Program-made: the position numbers and the translations under genes | Shown here: one piece after another, positions 7,201 through 14,055 of the stretch | How positions within the stretch are numbered: position 1 is the stretch's first letter | Layout of the letters: each line of letters begins with the position of its first letter | The notes under the pieces: generated by a model | What the model was told of the DNA's origin: nothing | Seen by the model: the letters and a program-made list of their open reading frames with translations, nothing else | Databases searched by the model: none | Origin: Caulobacteraceae bacterium | GTDB lineage: Bacteria > Pseudomonadota > Alphaproteobacteria > Caulobacterales > Caulobacteraceae | NCBI GenBank assembly: GCA_025351125.1 | Contig: JANXWN010000152.1 | Location: 1-19,258, forward strand | Reading direction: 5' to 3' | DNA length: 19,258 nucleotides

Positions 7201-9149
7201 TTGACGCCCAGATACAGCGGCTTGGTGCGGATATTCAGCGCCAGACCTTGGCGGACCGGTCGACCGCCCGGCTCGAACACCGAGGCGGTCACCGCCGCCA
7301 CCAGCGGATCGGCGGTCTCGCCGGCCGCTGACGCTGCCAGATTGAGGCCCGCGTGACCGGCGCCGTCGGTCACCGACGAACCAAGTTCAACCAGTTTCTC
7401 TTCGAATGGTTTGACCTGATCGCCCCATTGATATCCGACGTATTGCGGGAAAGGGGCGGGATCGACGCGCAGGCGCGCCTCGCCGTCGGTCTTCAGACCC
7501 GATCCGATCGCGCCGTATAAAAAGCGCGCGGTGACATCGACCGGCCGGGTCTCGCCGGCGACAACCGGAGCGGCGGAGTGTCCGTTGGCGGTCACCGCCA
7601 ACCTTTGCGGCGCGAAGTCCTCGACTGAAAACGACATCTCGCCCGCCGCTGCCGTATAGCCGTCGATGTGCAGTTCCGCCGTCCAATGCCCGCGCGGCGC
7701 GCTTTTGGGCAGATCGACATCGGCGACCACCGCGCCGCCGTCGGCGTCGCCGAACAGGTAACGCCTAAACTCCACGCCCGACGGACGTTTGACCAACAAA
7801 TAGCCCTTGCGGTTATTAACCGCCTGCGACGATCGATCCCGCACCAGAGCGCTCAAGTGCACGCGCTCGCCTGGTCGATAAATACCGCGATCGCTGTAGA
7901 CAAAGCCGTCGACGGCGGTTGCCGGCGTGCGACCCTCGAGCGGGCCGGCGGTGTCGCGCCCGCCGCCGCTTTGCTTGGAAAGATCCAGCGGCGAGCGATC
8001 CAGATCGAGCACCGCCAGATCGCCTTGCGGGCCGTAAGCCAGAATCATTTTCGCCGCGCTCGCGCCTTCGCCGGCCAAAAGAGCGTGGGCGAACGCCGCG
8101 CGACCCGAGGCCTCGGTTCGCGCTTCGCCCAGGGTCTCGCCATCCTTCGCAAGCAAGACCACCCGCAAGCCGCCCAGGGTCTTGGCGGTTTTCAGCGAGC
8201 GAACCACCACGTCCAGCGAGTCTGCGCCGCTGTAGGCGGTCAACGCCATGTCGGTGAACATCACCCAGCGCCGGGCCTGCGCCGACTGGTTTTGACCGCC
8301 CGATTTGTCGAGCAAATCACGGCCGCCGGACGCGTCCTTCGCCTTGATGACATACCCGCCCGGCGTCATGGTTTTCAGCACCGCGCCCAACGGGAAGACG
8401 GTTGTCGTCCGGGTCGCCGGGTCGCCGTTGACAGTAACGAAACCCTTCCACACCACCCGGCCCTCGTCGTCGGGACTGTCGTCGCCATAGTCGTCCGCAT
8501 ACTGACCATCACCGGTCGGGCTGGGTGCGCTGATCGACTTGCGCACCAGATTGCGATCCGGCACACGCCAAACTTCAATGGCGAGCTTTTTGACATTGAC
8601 GGTTTCAAGACCGACGCCGTCGGAATCCTCGCGCGGGAGAATCACGCCCGATCCCGCGAAACCGACATAGGGCGGCTTATCGCCAAAGGCAAAATCAACG
8701 TCGGCGTTGGCCGCCAAGGTGTTGCCCGCCTTGTCCGGCAGGCCCTTGAGCAAGGTGATGTGGCGATCGGCGAAACCGATGCCGCCCAGGCAGATTTCGT
8801 CGCCGCGCACCGTCACCGCCGGCTTGTGATCGAGTTCCGGGGTGATCAAGACGTCGTCGCCATAGGCCTTGCCGGGATCGAGCGGGCGGGTCATTTGCAC
8901 GCAGGCCAGGGGTTGGCCCGCCGAACTATCGAGCCGGGTCCGCCACACCGCAAAGCCCTCCGGCTTGGGCGCGCCGGGCCGCGCGGCTCCGCCGCCGCGA
9001 GGGTGTCTGAACAACGCCCAACCGTCGCCGGCCGGCGCGCCGCTCGACCCCTGCGGCCTGAATGCGCCGTCTGACACCTTGGCGGCCAAAAACCCGGTCC
9101 CCAAGCCGATGCTCAAGCACGCCAACCCCGCCGCCCACAACCGGTTCAT
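4203..9149 (-). CDS. Bacterial alpha-2-macroglobulin (YfhM type), periplasmic protease trap
   Basis: At 1648 residues this matches the usual length of YfhM-type alpha-2-macroglobulins, which trap proteases through a reactive thioester and are thought to guard the periplasm. The N-terminus has a signal sequence (about 1-23). MG domains follow, with the typical DRGIYRPGERVHL block near 420. The A2M domain comes next (VKTVALWSGVV and FNGQLRIMAVAW, about 970-1010). The thioester domain has GCTEQLTS, with C1186 and Q1189 forming the CxEQ thioester, then an alpha-alpha toroid and a beta-rich C-terminus. Unlike E. coli YfhM there is no convincing lipobox (only GLAC at 8-11, very near the start), so it may be soluble or signal-anchored. 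It is first in the pbpC-containing block. A purine-rich GGTGGGGGTGG precedes the ATG. Long plus-strand frames inside it are codon-bias shadows. Confidence 0.95.
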   Translation of the reverse strand: MNRLWAAGLACLSIGLGTGFLAAKVSDGAFRPQGSSGAPAGDGWALFRHPRGGGAARPGAPKPEGFAVWRTRLDSSAGQPLACVQMTRPLDPGKAYGDDVLITPELDHKPAVTVRGDEICLGGIGFADRHITLLKGLPDKAGNTLAANADVDFAFGDKPPYVGFAGSGVILPREDSDGVGLETVNVKKLAIEVWRVPDRNLVRKSISAPSPTGDGQYADDYGDDSPDDEGRVVWKGFVTVNGDPATRTTTVFPLGAVLKTMTPGGYVIKAKDASGGRDLLDKSGGQNQSAQARRWVMFTDMALTAYSGADSLDVVVRSLKTAKTLGGLRVVLLAKDGETLGEARTEASGRAAFAHALLAGEGASAAKMILAYGPQGDLAVLDLDRSPLDLSKQSGGGRDTAGPLEGRTPATAVDGFVYSDRGIYRPGERVHLSALVRDRSSQAVNNRKGYLLVKRPSGVEFRRYLFGDADGGAVVADVDLPKSAPRGHWTAELHIDGYTAAAGEMSFSVEDFAPQRLAVTANGHSAAPVVAGETRPVDVTARFLYGAIGSGLKTDGEARLRVDPAPFPQYVGYQWGDQVKPFEEKLVELGSSVTDGAGHAGLNLAASAAGETADPLVAAVTASVFEPGGRPVRQGLALNIRTKPLYLGVKVDAGEATGGRDAPVSFNIIAVDPAGRRIAANGVSYSLIHESWTYDWFQQDGRWQWRRSSRDIVVARDVVAVGAGPATRINRRLGWGDYRLELTAADGARTLRRFSAGWGESTQDVEAPDQVRLKPGAQDYAQGDTVNLTIKGPYAGEAQIAVATDHVIDFKTQTIGADGGAVRLKTSAAWGGGAYVLVSIIQPRNPGVTPQPRRALGLIWVPLNPKDRRLTVEIGTPAKIDSHTPVNVPLQVKGLGFGQTAFVTVAAVDEGILALTKYDSPDPAKWYFGKRALTVEYRDDYGRLLDANLGAPAGVNFGGDELGAQGLTVTPVKTVALWSGVVKTGFDGRVTVKLPPGAFNGQLRIMAVAWSDKAVGSGSQAITVREPLVADLNLPRFLSPGDTPMATLELHNLEGKAGDYTAQTVAGGGVWTGFKKVVHLLLGQRVAQLIAFAAPHQTGIGKVGFQVDGPGFSTAKSYDIQTRLGWGAITRTTTELQKPGDAFTPSPALLAGLAAGDVDLQVSYSPFNGFDPAAVALALSHYGFGCTEQLTSVGYPLLYADDLARDPTARRGLADAVGKLLDRQGLDGAFGLWSVGDGAADPWLGAYATDFLWEAKLRGGPVTDEAMGRALAAMRQISRPDGFAEVSYKMSYDVGWARDKADAEATTKRLRSRASAYALYVLAKAGKGDLPRLRWWHDVQMKDEASPLAMAQVGAGLAAMGDHARAHSSLRQAAAALGYKDANDWYQSPLRDLAGVIALAYQAGELDIARGLQGRLDGAVKNPDQLNTQEEARLLEAAHYMLRAAGPMRIVAGGASALAPVGGAPRWAVGQLAAARFVNAGTGVLWRTVTVRGTPLTAPGAAASGLTVAKSFYTLSGAPVNLAAVRQGDRIIVRISGASQQGRTVALAVNDALPAGFEIESSLGPQDAIDGPFKFLGKLTAPSAQEKRDDRYVATLSLNGNQPYAFAYIARAVTPGGFFLPGAEVFDMYHPGINARTAAGRLAVAPSG

Positions 9150-9189
9150 CCCGCCACCCCCACCGGCGCGCGATCGTGCCGGACGAAGG

Positions 9190-9219
9190 GATAGGAGCCC
9201 ACGCCGGCGGCTGCGTCAA
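9190..9219 (-). promoter_or_regulatory. Candidate promoter for the alpha-2-macroglobulin gene
   Basis: On the minus strand TTGACGC (9219-9213) is followed after 14 bases by GCTCCTATC (9198-9190). This resembles the Caulobacter housekeeping pattern TTGACGS-N10-14-GCTANAWC, and as a classic sigma-70 site reads TTGACG-N17-TCCTAT. It lies about 40 bases before the ATG at 9149. The -10 match is partial. Confidence 0.4.
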
Positions 9220-9410
9220 TCGGGAGTCTTGGGGCGGGGGTGTGCGTGTTTTAGGGCGAGGGTGCGATCAGTTCGCTTCGCGCAGGCCGGGTGTCGCGCG
9301 GCAAACCGGAGGCGCTTTAATCCCGAACGGTCAAACCTCAAGGCACGGCGTCCCGAACGGCGCTGACCGTAATTGCCGACCGATCTTTACGACGCGATTT
9401 ATCGCCGCGC

Positions 9411-9441
9411 TCGTGCCGCCACACCCGTGCCGGCGGCACGA
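9411..9441. repeat. 10-bp perfect inverted repeat, 11-base loop
   Basis: TCGTGCCGCC at 9411-9420 is matched by GGCGGCACGA at 9432-9441. Neither side has a T-run, so it is not an intrinsic terminator. It could be an operator or an RNA hairpin in the divergent intergenic region. Confidence 0.55.
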
Positions 9442-9507
9442 ATCGACTCCGAACGCATGTATTCGTCAGACGAAAAATACGAAACCGCAAAAACCAGGCC
9501 CCTGAAA

Positions 9508-9542
9508 TTGACGGTTGACTTGACTATGCTTTGTGTTAACAC
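9508..9542 (+). promoter_or_regulatory. Candidate promoter and palindrome upstream of the PEP-CTERM gene
   Basis: Three TTGAC copies lie in 17 bases (9508, 9515, 9520). TTGACT at 9515-9520 is followed after 16 bases by TAACAC (9537-9542). The latter sits within a perfect 10-bp palindrome GTGTTAACAC (9533-9542) that would cover the -10 and could be a repressor site. The region is clearly A+T-richer than its surroundings. Which TTGAC is used cannot be told. Confidence 0.35.
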
Positions 9543-9583
9543 TTTTTAACCATCCGTCAGCCCCATTTACGCGAGAACGTGCG

Positions 9584-10267
9584 ATGAAAACGAAGCCCAT
9601 GTCTCTGGCGCTCGGCGCCCTTTCAATAGCAATCACATTTTCGGCGACGCAGGCGGGCGCCGTCGCTATCGTCAACGGCGGCTTCGAGGCGCAAGCTGCC
9701 AGCGTGCCGGCCAACTATGTTCTAGCCGGGCCGATCACCGGGTGGAACGGCGGGACTTATCTAACCTCGGCCGGATACTATTCGGCGACGCCGCCGGAAG
9801 GGCGGATTTTCGCGCTGGTCGGCAACGGGATCGATACCGGTGGCTCTCATTTGTCGCAAACGATTACCGGCCTGACGTCCGGCGCCCGTTACACCGTACG
9901 GTTCGCCATCGGCAGCGAGGATTTCGTCATTCCCGGCACCGTCGAACAGGTCAATGTGTGGATGTCGACGGGTTCGGCTTCGGCATCGCAAATCTACAGC
10001 GCGCCGATCAGTTCGAATACGACGTCTTTCGGGCCCGGCCCGTTGTGGGATCATTGGGGTTATTTCAACTATAGCTTCGTCGCCAACGCGTCGAGCGCGA
10101 CGCTGAATTTCGAACAGACCTCTGCGACGACGGGGGCTGGCGATACGGGTCTCGACGATGTTTCGATCTCCAGCGGAACGCCCGAACCTGCTGCTTGGGC
10201 TATGATGCTGTTGGGAACCGCCGGACTAGGCGGAGTGCTGCGCCGTCGGCGGCAGGTCGTCGGGTAA
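9584..10267 (+). CDS. Exported PEP-CTERM sorting-domain protein
   Basis: The 227-residue product starts with a signal peptide (MKTKPMSLALGALSIAITFS, then ATQAGA). A beta-rich domain follows, beginning IVNGGFE and ending LDDVSIS. That beginning and ending, with SHLSQTITGLTSGARYTVRFAIG between them, is typical of DUF642/carbohydrate-binding-like jelly rolls. The C-terminus has PEPAAWAMMLLG, a short hydrophobic helix and RRRRQ, the tripartite PEP-CTERM signal normally cut by an exosortase (EpsH/XrtA type) during delivery to the cell surface or exopolysaccharide. No exosortase or polysaccharide gene is in the window. The ATG at 9584 was chosen over a GTG at 9533 because it directly precedes the signal peptide; a weak GAGAA lies 6 bases upstream. 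The gene stands alone, with its own promoter region and terminator. Confidence 0.85.
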   Translation: MKTKPMSLALGALSIAITFSATQAGAVAIVNGGFEAQAASVPANYVLAGPITGWNGGTYLTSAGYYSATPPEGRIFALVGNGIDTGGSHLSQTITGLTSGARYTVRFAIGSEDFVIPGTVEQVNVWMSTGSASASQIYSAPISSNTTSFGPGPLWDHWGYFNYSFVANASSATLNFEQTSATTGAGDTGLDDVSISSGTPEPAAWAMMLLGTAGLGGVLRRRRQVVG

Positions 10268-10313
10268 ATCCCGCATCGCGTCGTTCTGGACGCGGCTGTC
10301 GTCACTAAGGTTG

Positions 10314-10363
10314 GTTCGCTCGCCGGCAAACCGGACTCGTCGAGCGCGAACGCGAATTTTTTT
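10314..10363 (+). terminator. Probable intrinsic terminator after the PEP-CTERM gene
   Basis: GTTCGCTCG (10314-10322) can pair with CGAGCGCGAAC (10341-10351) with a 2-base bulge. A CCGG-CAAA-CCGG hairpin is nested inside (10323-10334). Five bases later comes a run of seven T (10357-10363). The gap between stem and T-run is longer than ideal. A second small fold, CGCGAA/TTCGCG, straddles the T-run. Confidence 0.5.
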
Positions 10364-10446
10364 CGCGCCCGGCGGAGGCGATAGCGCGGCTTGGCCGAAC
10401 ACGTAGCGCAGCCGCGGCGTGCGCATTTAAACCGGCTCGCCCGCGC

Positions 10447-10471
10447 GGAACAAAATCATCAGGACATCGTT
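10447..10471 (+). promoter_or_regulatory. EcfG-type general stress response promoter
   Basis: GGAAC (10447-10451), 16 bases, then CGTT (10468-10471) fits the alphaproteobacterial sigma-EcfG consensus GGAAC-N16-17-CGTT exactly. It sits 28 bases before the start codon of the SDR gene, so the predicted transcript has a leader of about 20 bases that contains the ribosome-binding site. No other correctly spaced copy was noticed in the window's intergenic regions. Confidence 0.7.
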
Positions 10472-10499
10472 CTCGTGCGTAAGCGAAGGGGAGCTTTCC

Positions 10500-11495
10500 A
10501 TGCGTTCAGACGATCCCAGCGTGTCGCGCCGCACCCTCGTCGGTGGAGCCGGCCTCGGCTTGGTGACCGCGGCGTCGACGGCCGCGGCGCAGGCGACACC
10601 GCAGCTGACCGCGGCGCCTTTTCAGGACCCCACCACGAAATATCCGAGGCCGCCTTTTCAACGGCAATCGCAACCGTGGCCCGGTTTGGCCGGGAAAATG
10701 GATCCCCGCCCTGACCATGGCGAAAAAAGCTATAAAGGCTCGGGACGGCTCAAGGGTCGCAAGGCGCTGATCACCGGCGGCGATTCCGGTATGGGCCGCG
10801 CCGCCGCCATCGCTTTTGCCCGCGAAGGCGCCGATGTCGCCATTAATTATTACCCGACGGAAGAGCCCGATGCGCGCGAAGTGATGGCGCTGATCAAGGC
10901 CGAAGGGCGCGTCGGCCTAGCGATCCCGGGCGATCTTCGCCACGAAGCGTTTTGCGAGGATCTCGTGGCCAAGGCCGTTCAAGGCCTGGGCGGTTTGGAT
11001 ATCGTCGTCAGCAATGCTGGACGGCAGCAAACCCACGCCTCGATCCTGGATATCTCCACCGAGCAGTTCGACTGGACGATGAAGACCAATATTTACGCCC
11101 CGTTTTGGATCATCAAGGCGGCCTTGCCTCACCTCAATCCCGGTTCATCGATCATCGCGACGACATCTGAGCAGGCTTACGACCCGTCCGCCGAGCTTTA
11201 CGACTATGCACAAACCAAGGCCGCCACGACCAATTTCGTGAAATCGCTGGCCAAGCAACTGGGGCCCAAAGGAATCCGCGTCAACGGCGTCGCGCCGGGC
11301 CCGATCTGGACGGCGTTGCAGGTATCCGGCGGGGCGACGCAGGAAAAACTGCAGATGTTCGGCGGTCAGACGCCCCTCGGCCGGCCAGGTCAACCGGCCG
11401 AATTGGGCTCTATCTACGTGCAACTAGCGGCGAGCGACGCGAGCTATGCCAACGGTCAAGTCTACGGCGCCGCCGGCGGCGCAGGACAACCGTAG
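10500..11495 (+). CDS. Tat-exported short-chain dehydrogenase/reductase, YghA family
   Basis: This 331-residue protein follows E. coli YghA closely (DPTTKYP, GSGRLKGRKALITGGDSGMGRAAAIAFAREGADVAI, IRVNGVAPGPIWTALQ). It has the Rossmann glycine motif TGGDSGMG (92-99), NAG (172-174), and catalytic S223, Y236 and K240 (YAQTK). Such enzymes use NAD(P)(H); YghA-type proteins are aldehyde/alcohol oxidoreductases related to Bacillus general stress proteins. In front is a twin-arginine leader: SRRTLVGG with RR at 10-11, a hydrophobic stretch and a likely AAAQA cleavage site near 32. Tat export would deliver the folded enzyme with its cofactor. The ATG has a good SD (GGGGAG, 6 bases upstream). An EcfG-type promoter lies just upstream, so it is probably induced in the general stress response. 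It appears monocistronic, followed by repeat element 2. Confidence 0.9.
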   Translation: MRSDDPSVSRRTLVGGAGLGLVTAASTAAAQATPQLTAAPFQDPTTKYPRPPFQRQSQPWPGLAGKMDPRPDHGEKSYKGSGRLKGRKALITGGDSGMGRAAAIAFAREGADVAINYYPTEEPDAREVMALIKAEGRVGLAIPGDLRHEAFCEDLVAKAVQGLGGLDIVVSNAGRQQTHASILDISTEQFDWTMKTNIYAPFWIIKAALPHLNPGSSIIATTSEQAYDPSAELYDYAQTKAATTNFVKSLAKQLGPKGIRVNGVAPGPIWTALQVSGGATQEKLQMFGGQTPLGRPGQPAELGSIYVQLAASDASYANGQVYGAAGGAGQP

Positions 11496-11503
11496 AGCGA
11501 CCT

Positions 11504-11639
11504 CTCTTCCCCTCCCGGGGGAGGCGACTCGGCGTCAGCCGAGCGCTGGGAGGCGCCGCCACACCGAAGATCCGCGTGGCGGGCGCACCCTTCGTCTCGC
11601 GCGAGAGGGCGCGAGCCACTTCCCCCAGAGGGGGCAGAG
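11504..11639. repeat. MITE-like intergenic element 2, about 136 bp
   Basis: The ends 11504-11528 and 11615-11639 are imperfect inverted repeats (about 18 of 25) of the same CTCTTCCCC...GGGGGAGG type as elements 1 and 3. Interior stems include CTCGGC-GTCA-GCCGAG at 11529-11544 and a larger GCCGCCAC/GTGGCGGGC fold. It is non-coding. The following stretch (11640-11753) has another partial CTCTCTTGCCTCGGCGGGGG block near 11660, then an A+T-richer patch (about 11728-11745) that may hold the moxR promoter; no clear -35/-10 was found. Confidence 0.6.
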
Positions 11640-11753
11640 AAAGATTCTAAAACTCGCCTCTCTTGCCTCGGCGGGGGCTTCGCGCAACGCGCTTGACCGG
11701 GGACGCCGAACAGGGCTCCCTCAGGCGATATTCCGTAATTGTGAGACCCGCCC

Positions 11754-12710
11754 GTGAACCTTGCCGACGTTAAGACCCTGGCCGCGGCGATGCGCGCCGA
11801 AATCGCCAAGGCGGTGGTGGGGCAGACGCCGACCGTCGATCTGATGCTGACCGCGCTTTTGGCGGGCGGGCATGTGCTGTTGGAGGGGCCGCCGGGCACG
11901 GCCAAGACTTTTTTGGCGCAGTGTTTCGCGCGCACCGTGGGGCTGCGATACGGGCGGATCCAGTTCACGCCGGACTTGATGCCGGGCGACATTCTGGGGG
12001 GCAACGTGTTCAACTTTCAGACCAGCACGTTTTCGCTGACCAAAGGCCCGATCTTCCGCGAGCTTTTGCTGGCCGACGAAATCAATCGCACGCCGCCCAA
12101 GACGCAGGCCGCCCTGCTCGAAGCGATGCAGGAGCGCAGCGTGACGCTGGACGGCGTTCGCCACGCCCTGAGCCCCCGCTTTACCGTGGTGGCGACGCAG
12201 AACCCGATCGAGCAACAGGGCACCTATCCCTTGCCGGAAGCGCAATTGGATCGGTTCTTGTTCAAACAGACCCTGCCCTACCCGAGCCTTGAGGAGGAGC
12301 GATTGATCGTGACCCGGCACGGCGCGCGCGCGGGCAATCCCGATCCGGTCGACCTGGGGGTCGGCGTGGTGGCCGACACGGACGCCATCGCCGGCGCCGT
12401 CGCGGCGGTCGCCGGCGTTCGTCTGACCGAGGAGATCGCCGAATATGTCATCGGCTTGATCCGCGTCACCCGCGAAACCGCCGAAATAGAGACCGGCGCC
12501 AGCCCGCGCGCCGGCGCCATGCTGGCCTTGGCGTCGCGGGCGCGGGCGGCGCTGGAAGGCCGCGATTACGTGATCCCCGACGATGTCAAAGCCCTAGTTC
12601 TGCCGGCCTTGCGCCACCGGATTATCCTCTCGCCGGCCGCCGAAATCGAGGGCCGTAGCGTCGATGATACCCTCAAGACCCTGATCGAGCGGGTCGAGGC
12701 GCCGCGGTGA
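11754..12710 (+). CDS. MoxR-family AAA+ ATPase
   Basis: The 318-residue protein has Walker A GPPGTAKT (45-52), Walker B LLLADEIN with E109, the sensor-like [24 protein letters not shown] block and the C-terminal lid with [10 protein letters not shown]. MoxR ATPases act as chaperone-like motors that mature or insert partner proteins. They are nearly always encoded beside a DUF58 protein, often with membrane partners, as here. The start is a GTG with no strong SD (a GAG lies 8 bases upstream); it places the usual short helix before the ATPase core. This is the first gene of a four-gene cassette, with the next start 34 bases after its stop. The specific client is unknown. Confidence 0.93.
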   Translation: MNLADVKTLAAAMRAEIAKAVVGQTPTVDLMLTALLAGGHVLLEGPPGTAKTFLAQCFARTVGLRYGRIQFTPDLMPGDILGGNVFNFQTSTFSLTKGPIFRELLLADEINRTPPKTQAALLEAMQERSVTLDGVRHALSPRFTVVATQNPIEQQGTYPLPEAQLDRFLFKQTLPYPSLEEERLIVTRHGARAGNPDPVDLGVGVVADTDAIAGAVAAVAGVRLTEEIAEYVIGLIRVTRETAEIETGASPRAGAMLALASRARAALEGRDYVIPDDVKALVLPALRHRIILSPAAEIEGRSVDDTLKTLIERVEAPR

Positions 12711-12713
12711 CGG

Positions 12714-12744
12714 CGTTGGAACCGGCGTCCCGTCGGGTCCAACG
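12714..12744 (+). promoter_or_regulatory. Hairpin filling the moxR-DUF58 gap
   Basis: CGTTGGA (12714-12720) pairs with TCCAACG (12738-12744). Pairing then continues inward (CCGGC with GTCGG, including one G-U), broken only by one A-G mismatch, to a 5-base loop. The 31-base hairpin occupies nearly all of the 34-base gap and ends at the base before the GTG start of the DUF58 gene, leaving no visible SD. It may set DUF58 translation relative to moxR or be an RNA processing site. Confidence 0.55.
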
Positions 12745-14055
12745 GTGATCTATCCGACCCGTCGGGCGATCATTTTGGCGGCGGCGGGGGCGCCGGTTTC
12801 TCTGCTCGTCGGCTTGATCGCGCCAGGCTATTGGGTGTCGGTCGCCGCTTGGCTGGCTCTGGTCATCGGCCTGATCATGGTCGACGCCCTGATCGGACCC
12901 GCGCGCGGCGCCGCGACGGTCGTGGTAACCGCTCCGACAGTGTTGGGCATGGGGGCGCAAGAAACGGCGGTCTTTCGCGCCGTGTTCGACCGCGCGGCGC
13001 CGCGTCAGGCGCAGATCACCGCCCAAACCAACGGGCGATTGTCGTTGGCGCCTGGGCCGGCGATCCTTCGATTTGCCGGCGCGACCGGGGAGGCCGACGT
13101 GGCGCTCTCGTCAGTTAGACGCGGCGAGGGAGAGATATTGACGCTGTGGCTGCGTTGGCAGGGCGTGTTGGGCCTGGTTTGGATGCAGATTCGCGAGGCG
13201 CCGCACCGCAAAGTCATCGTCGCGCCCGACGTGCAAGCAGTGAAGAGCCGCGCCATGATCCTGTTCGCCCGCGACGCGCAGCAAGGCGTCAAGCTGCAGC
13301 GCGACACCGGCGAAGGCTCGGAGTTCCACGCTCTGCGCGAAGTCGACGGCGCCACCGACCCGCGTGTGATCGACTGGAAGCAATCGGCCCGCCACGGCAC
13401 CCTGCTCGGCAAGGAGTTTCGCACCGACCGCAACCACCCGGTGGTGTTGGCCGTCGATACGGGACGGGCGATGTGCGAGCCGCTGCTGGGCCAACCGCGG
13501 GTCGATCGCGCCATTAACGCCGCTCTGCTGCTGGCCTACGTCAGTTTGAAATGCGGCGATCCGGCCGGCGCGTTCGGGTTCGATGCGCGACCGCGCGGTT
13601 TTTCCGGCATCGTCTCCGGCCCGGCGGCGTTTCCACGGCTGCAACGCCAACTGGCGTCGCTCGACTATAGCCAAGAAGAGACCAATTACACGCTTGGGCT
13701 GACGCAATTGGGGGTAAGTCTTCGCCGCCGCTCGCTAGTAGTGGTGTTCACCGATTTCGCCGACTCCACAACGGCGGAGTTGATGGTGGAAAACCTGACG
13801 CGGCTGCTGCGCCGGCACGTCGTGCTGTTCGTGGTCATGCGCGACGAGGAGTTGGAGTCTTTGGCCCGCGCCGAGCCGGTCGATGCGGCCGCGGTGTCGC
13901 GGGCGGTGACCGCGCGCGGCTTGCTCAAGAGCCGGGAGGTGGTGATCACGCGCCTGGCGCGGCTGGGCGTGCACGTGGTCGACGCTCCCGCCCCGCGGAT
14001 CGGATCGGCGCTGATCGGGGCCTATCTCGACTTGAAGCGAAAGGATTTGCTGTGA
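12745..14055 (+). CDS. DUF58 domain protein (MoxR partner)
   Basis: The 436-residue protein has two N-terminal membrane segments (about 8-26 and 30-50) and a variable beta region. The DUF58 signature spans about 188-225 (GEGSEFHALREVDGATDPRV, IDWKQSARHGTLLGKEF), followed by a VWA-like fold (VVLAVDTGRAM, VVVFTDFAD). DUF58 proteins are the standard partners of MoxR ATPases; their biochemical role is not settled. The GTG start follows directly on the hairpin at 12714-12744, and MIYPTRRAIILAA reads like the usual N-terminus of this subgroup. The stop overlaps the GTG of the next gene (GTGA), which implies translational coupling. Confidence 0.92.
   Translation: MIYPTRRAIILAAAGAPVSLLVGLIAPGYWVSVAAWLALVIGLIMVDALIGPARGAATVVVTAPTVLGMGAQETAVFRAVFDRAAPRQAQITAQTNGRLSLAPGPAILRFAGATGEADVALSSVRRGEGEILTLWLRWQGVLGLVWMQIREAPHRKVIVAPDVQAVKSRAMILFARDAQQGVKLQRDTGEGSEFHALREVDGATDPRVIDWKQSARHGTLLGKEFRTDRNHPVVLAVDTGRAMCEPLLGQPRVDRAINAALLLAYVSLKCGDPAGAFGFDARPRGFSGIVSGPAAFPRLQRQLASLDYSQEETNYTLGLTQLGVSLRRRSLVVVFTDFADSTTAELMVENLTRLLRRHVVLFVVMRDEELESLARAEPVDAAAVSRAVTARGLLKSREVVITRLARLGVHVVDAPAPRIGSALIGAYLDLKRKDLL

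Larger units (their letters stand above)
9150..9583. other. 434-base divergent intergenic region
   Basis: No convincing gene is seen between the oppositely transcribed alpha-2-macroglobulin and PEP-CTERM genes. The region holds a candidate leftward promoter near 9190-9219 and a direct repeat TCCCGAACGG at 9321-9330 and 9351-9360, exactly 30 bases apart. It also has a 10-bp inverted repeat at 9411-9441 and an A+T-richer stretch at about 9470-9570 that should contain the rightward promoter. The open frame at 9062-9505 (+) is a shadow that starts inside the A2M gene. Confidence 0.6.

Noticed and set aside
5859..7331. 490-residue plus-strand open frame
   Set aside because: It is antisense to the alpha-2-macroglobulin gene, has no recognisable domain, is rich in Arg/Gly/His from G+C-rich antisense codons and has no SD; the minus-strand gene is unambiguous.
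7668..9074. 468-residue plus-strand open frame
   Set aside because: It is antisense to the N-terminal half of the alpha-2-macroglobulin gene, with the same shadow composition and no family resemblance.
9119..9149. Lipobox in the alpha-2-macroglobulin N-terminus
   Set aside because: GLAC at residues 8-11 has Gly at -3 and lacks a charged region followed by a long enough hydrophobic stretch before the Cys.
9533..9583. GTG at 9533 as an earlier start for the PEP-CTERM protein
   Set aside because: It would put 17 polar residues in front of a complete signal peptide and overlaps the candidate promoter palindrome; ATG 9584 fits better.
12718..12722. GGAAC before the DUF58 gene as a second EcfG promoter
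   Set aside because: No CGTT follows at 16-17 bases, and the sequence is explained by the hairpin stem.
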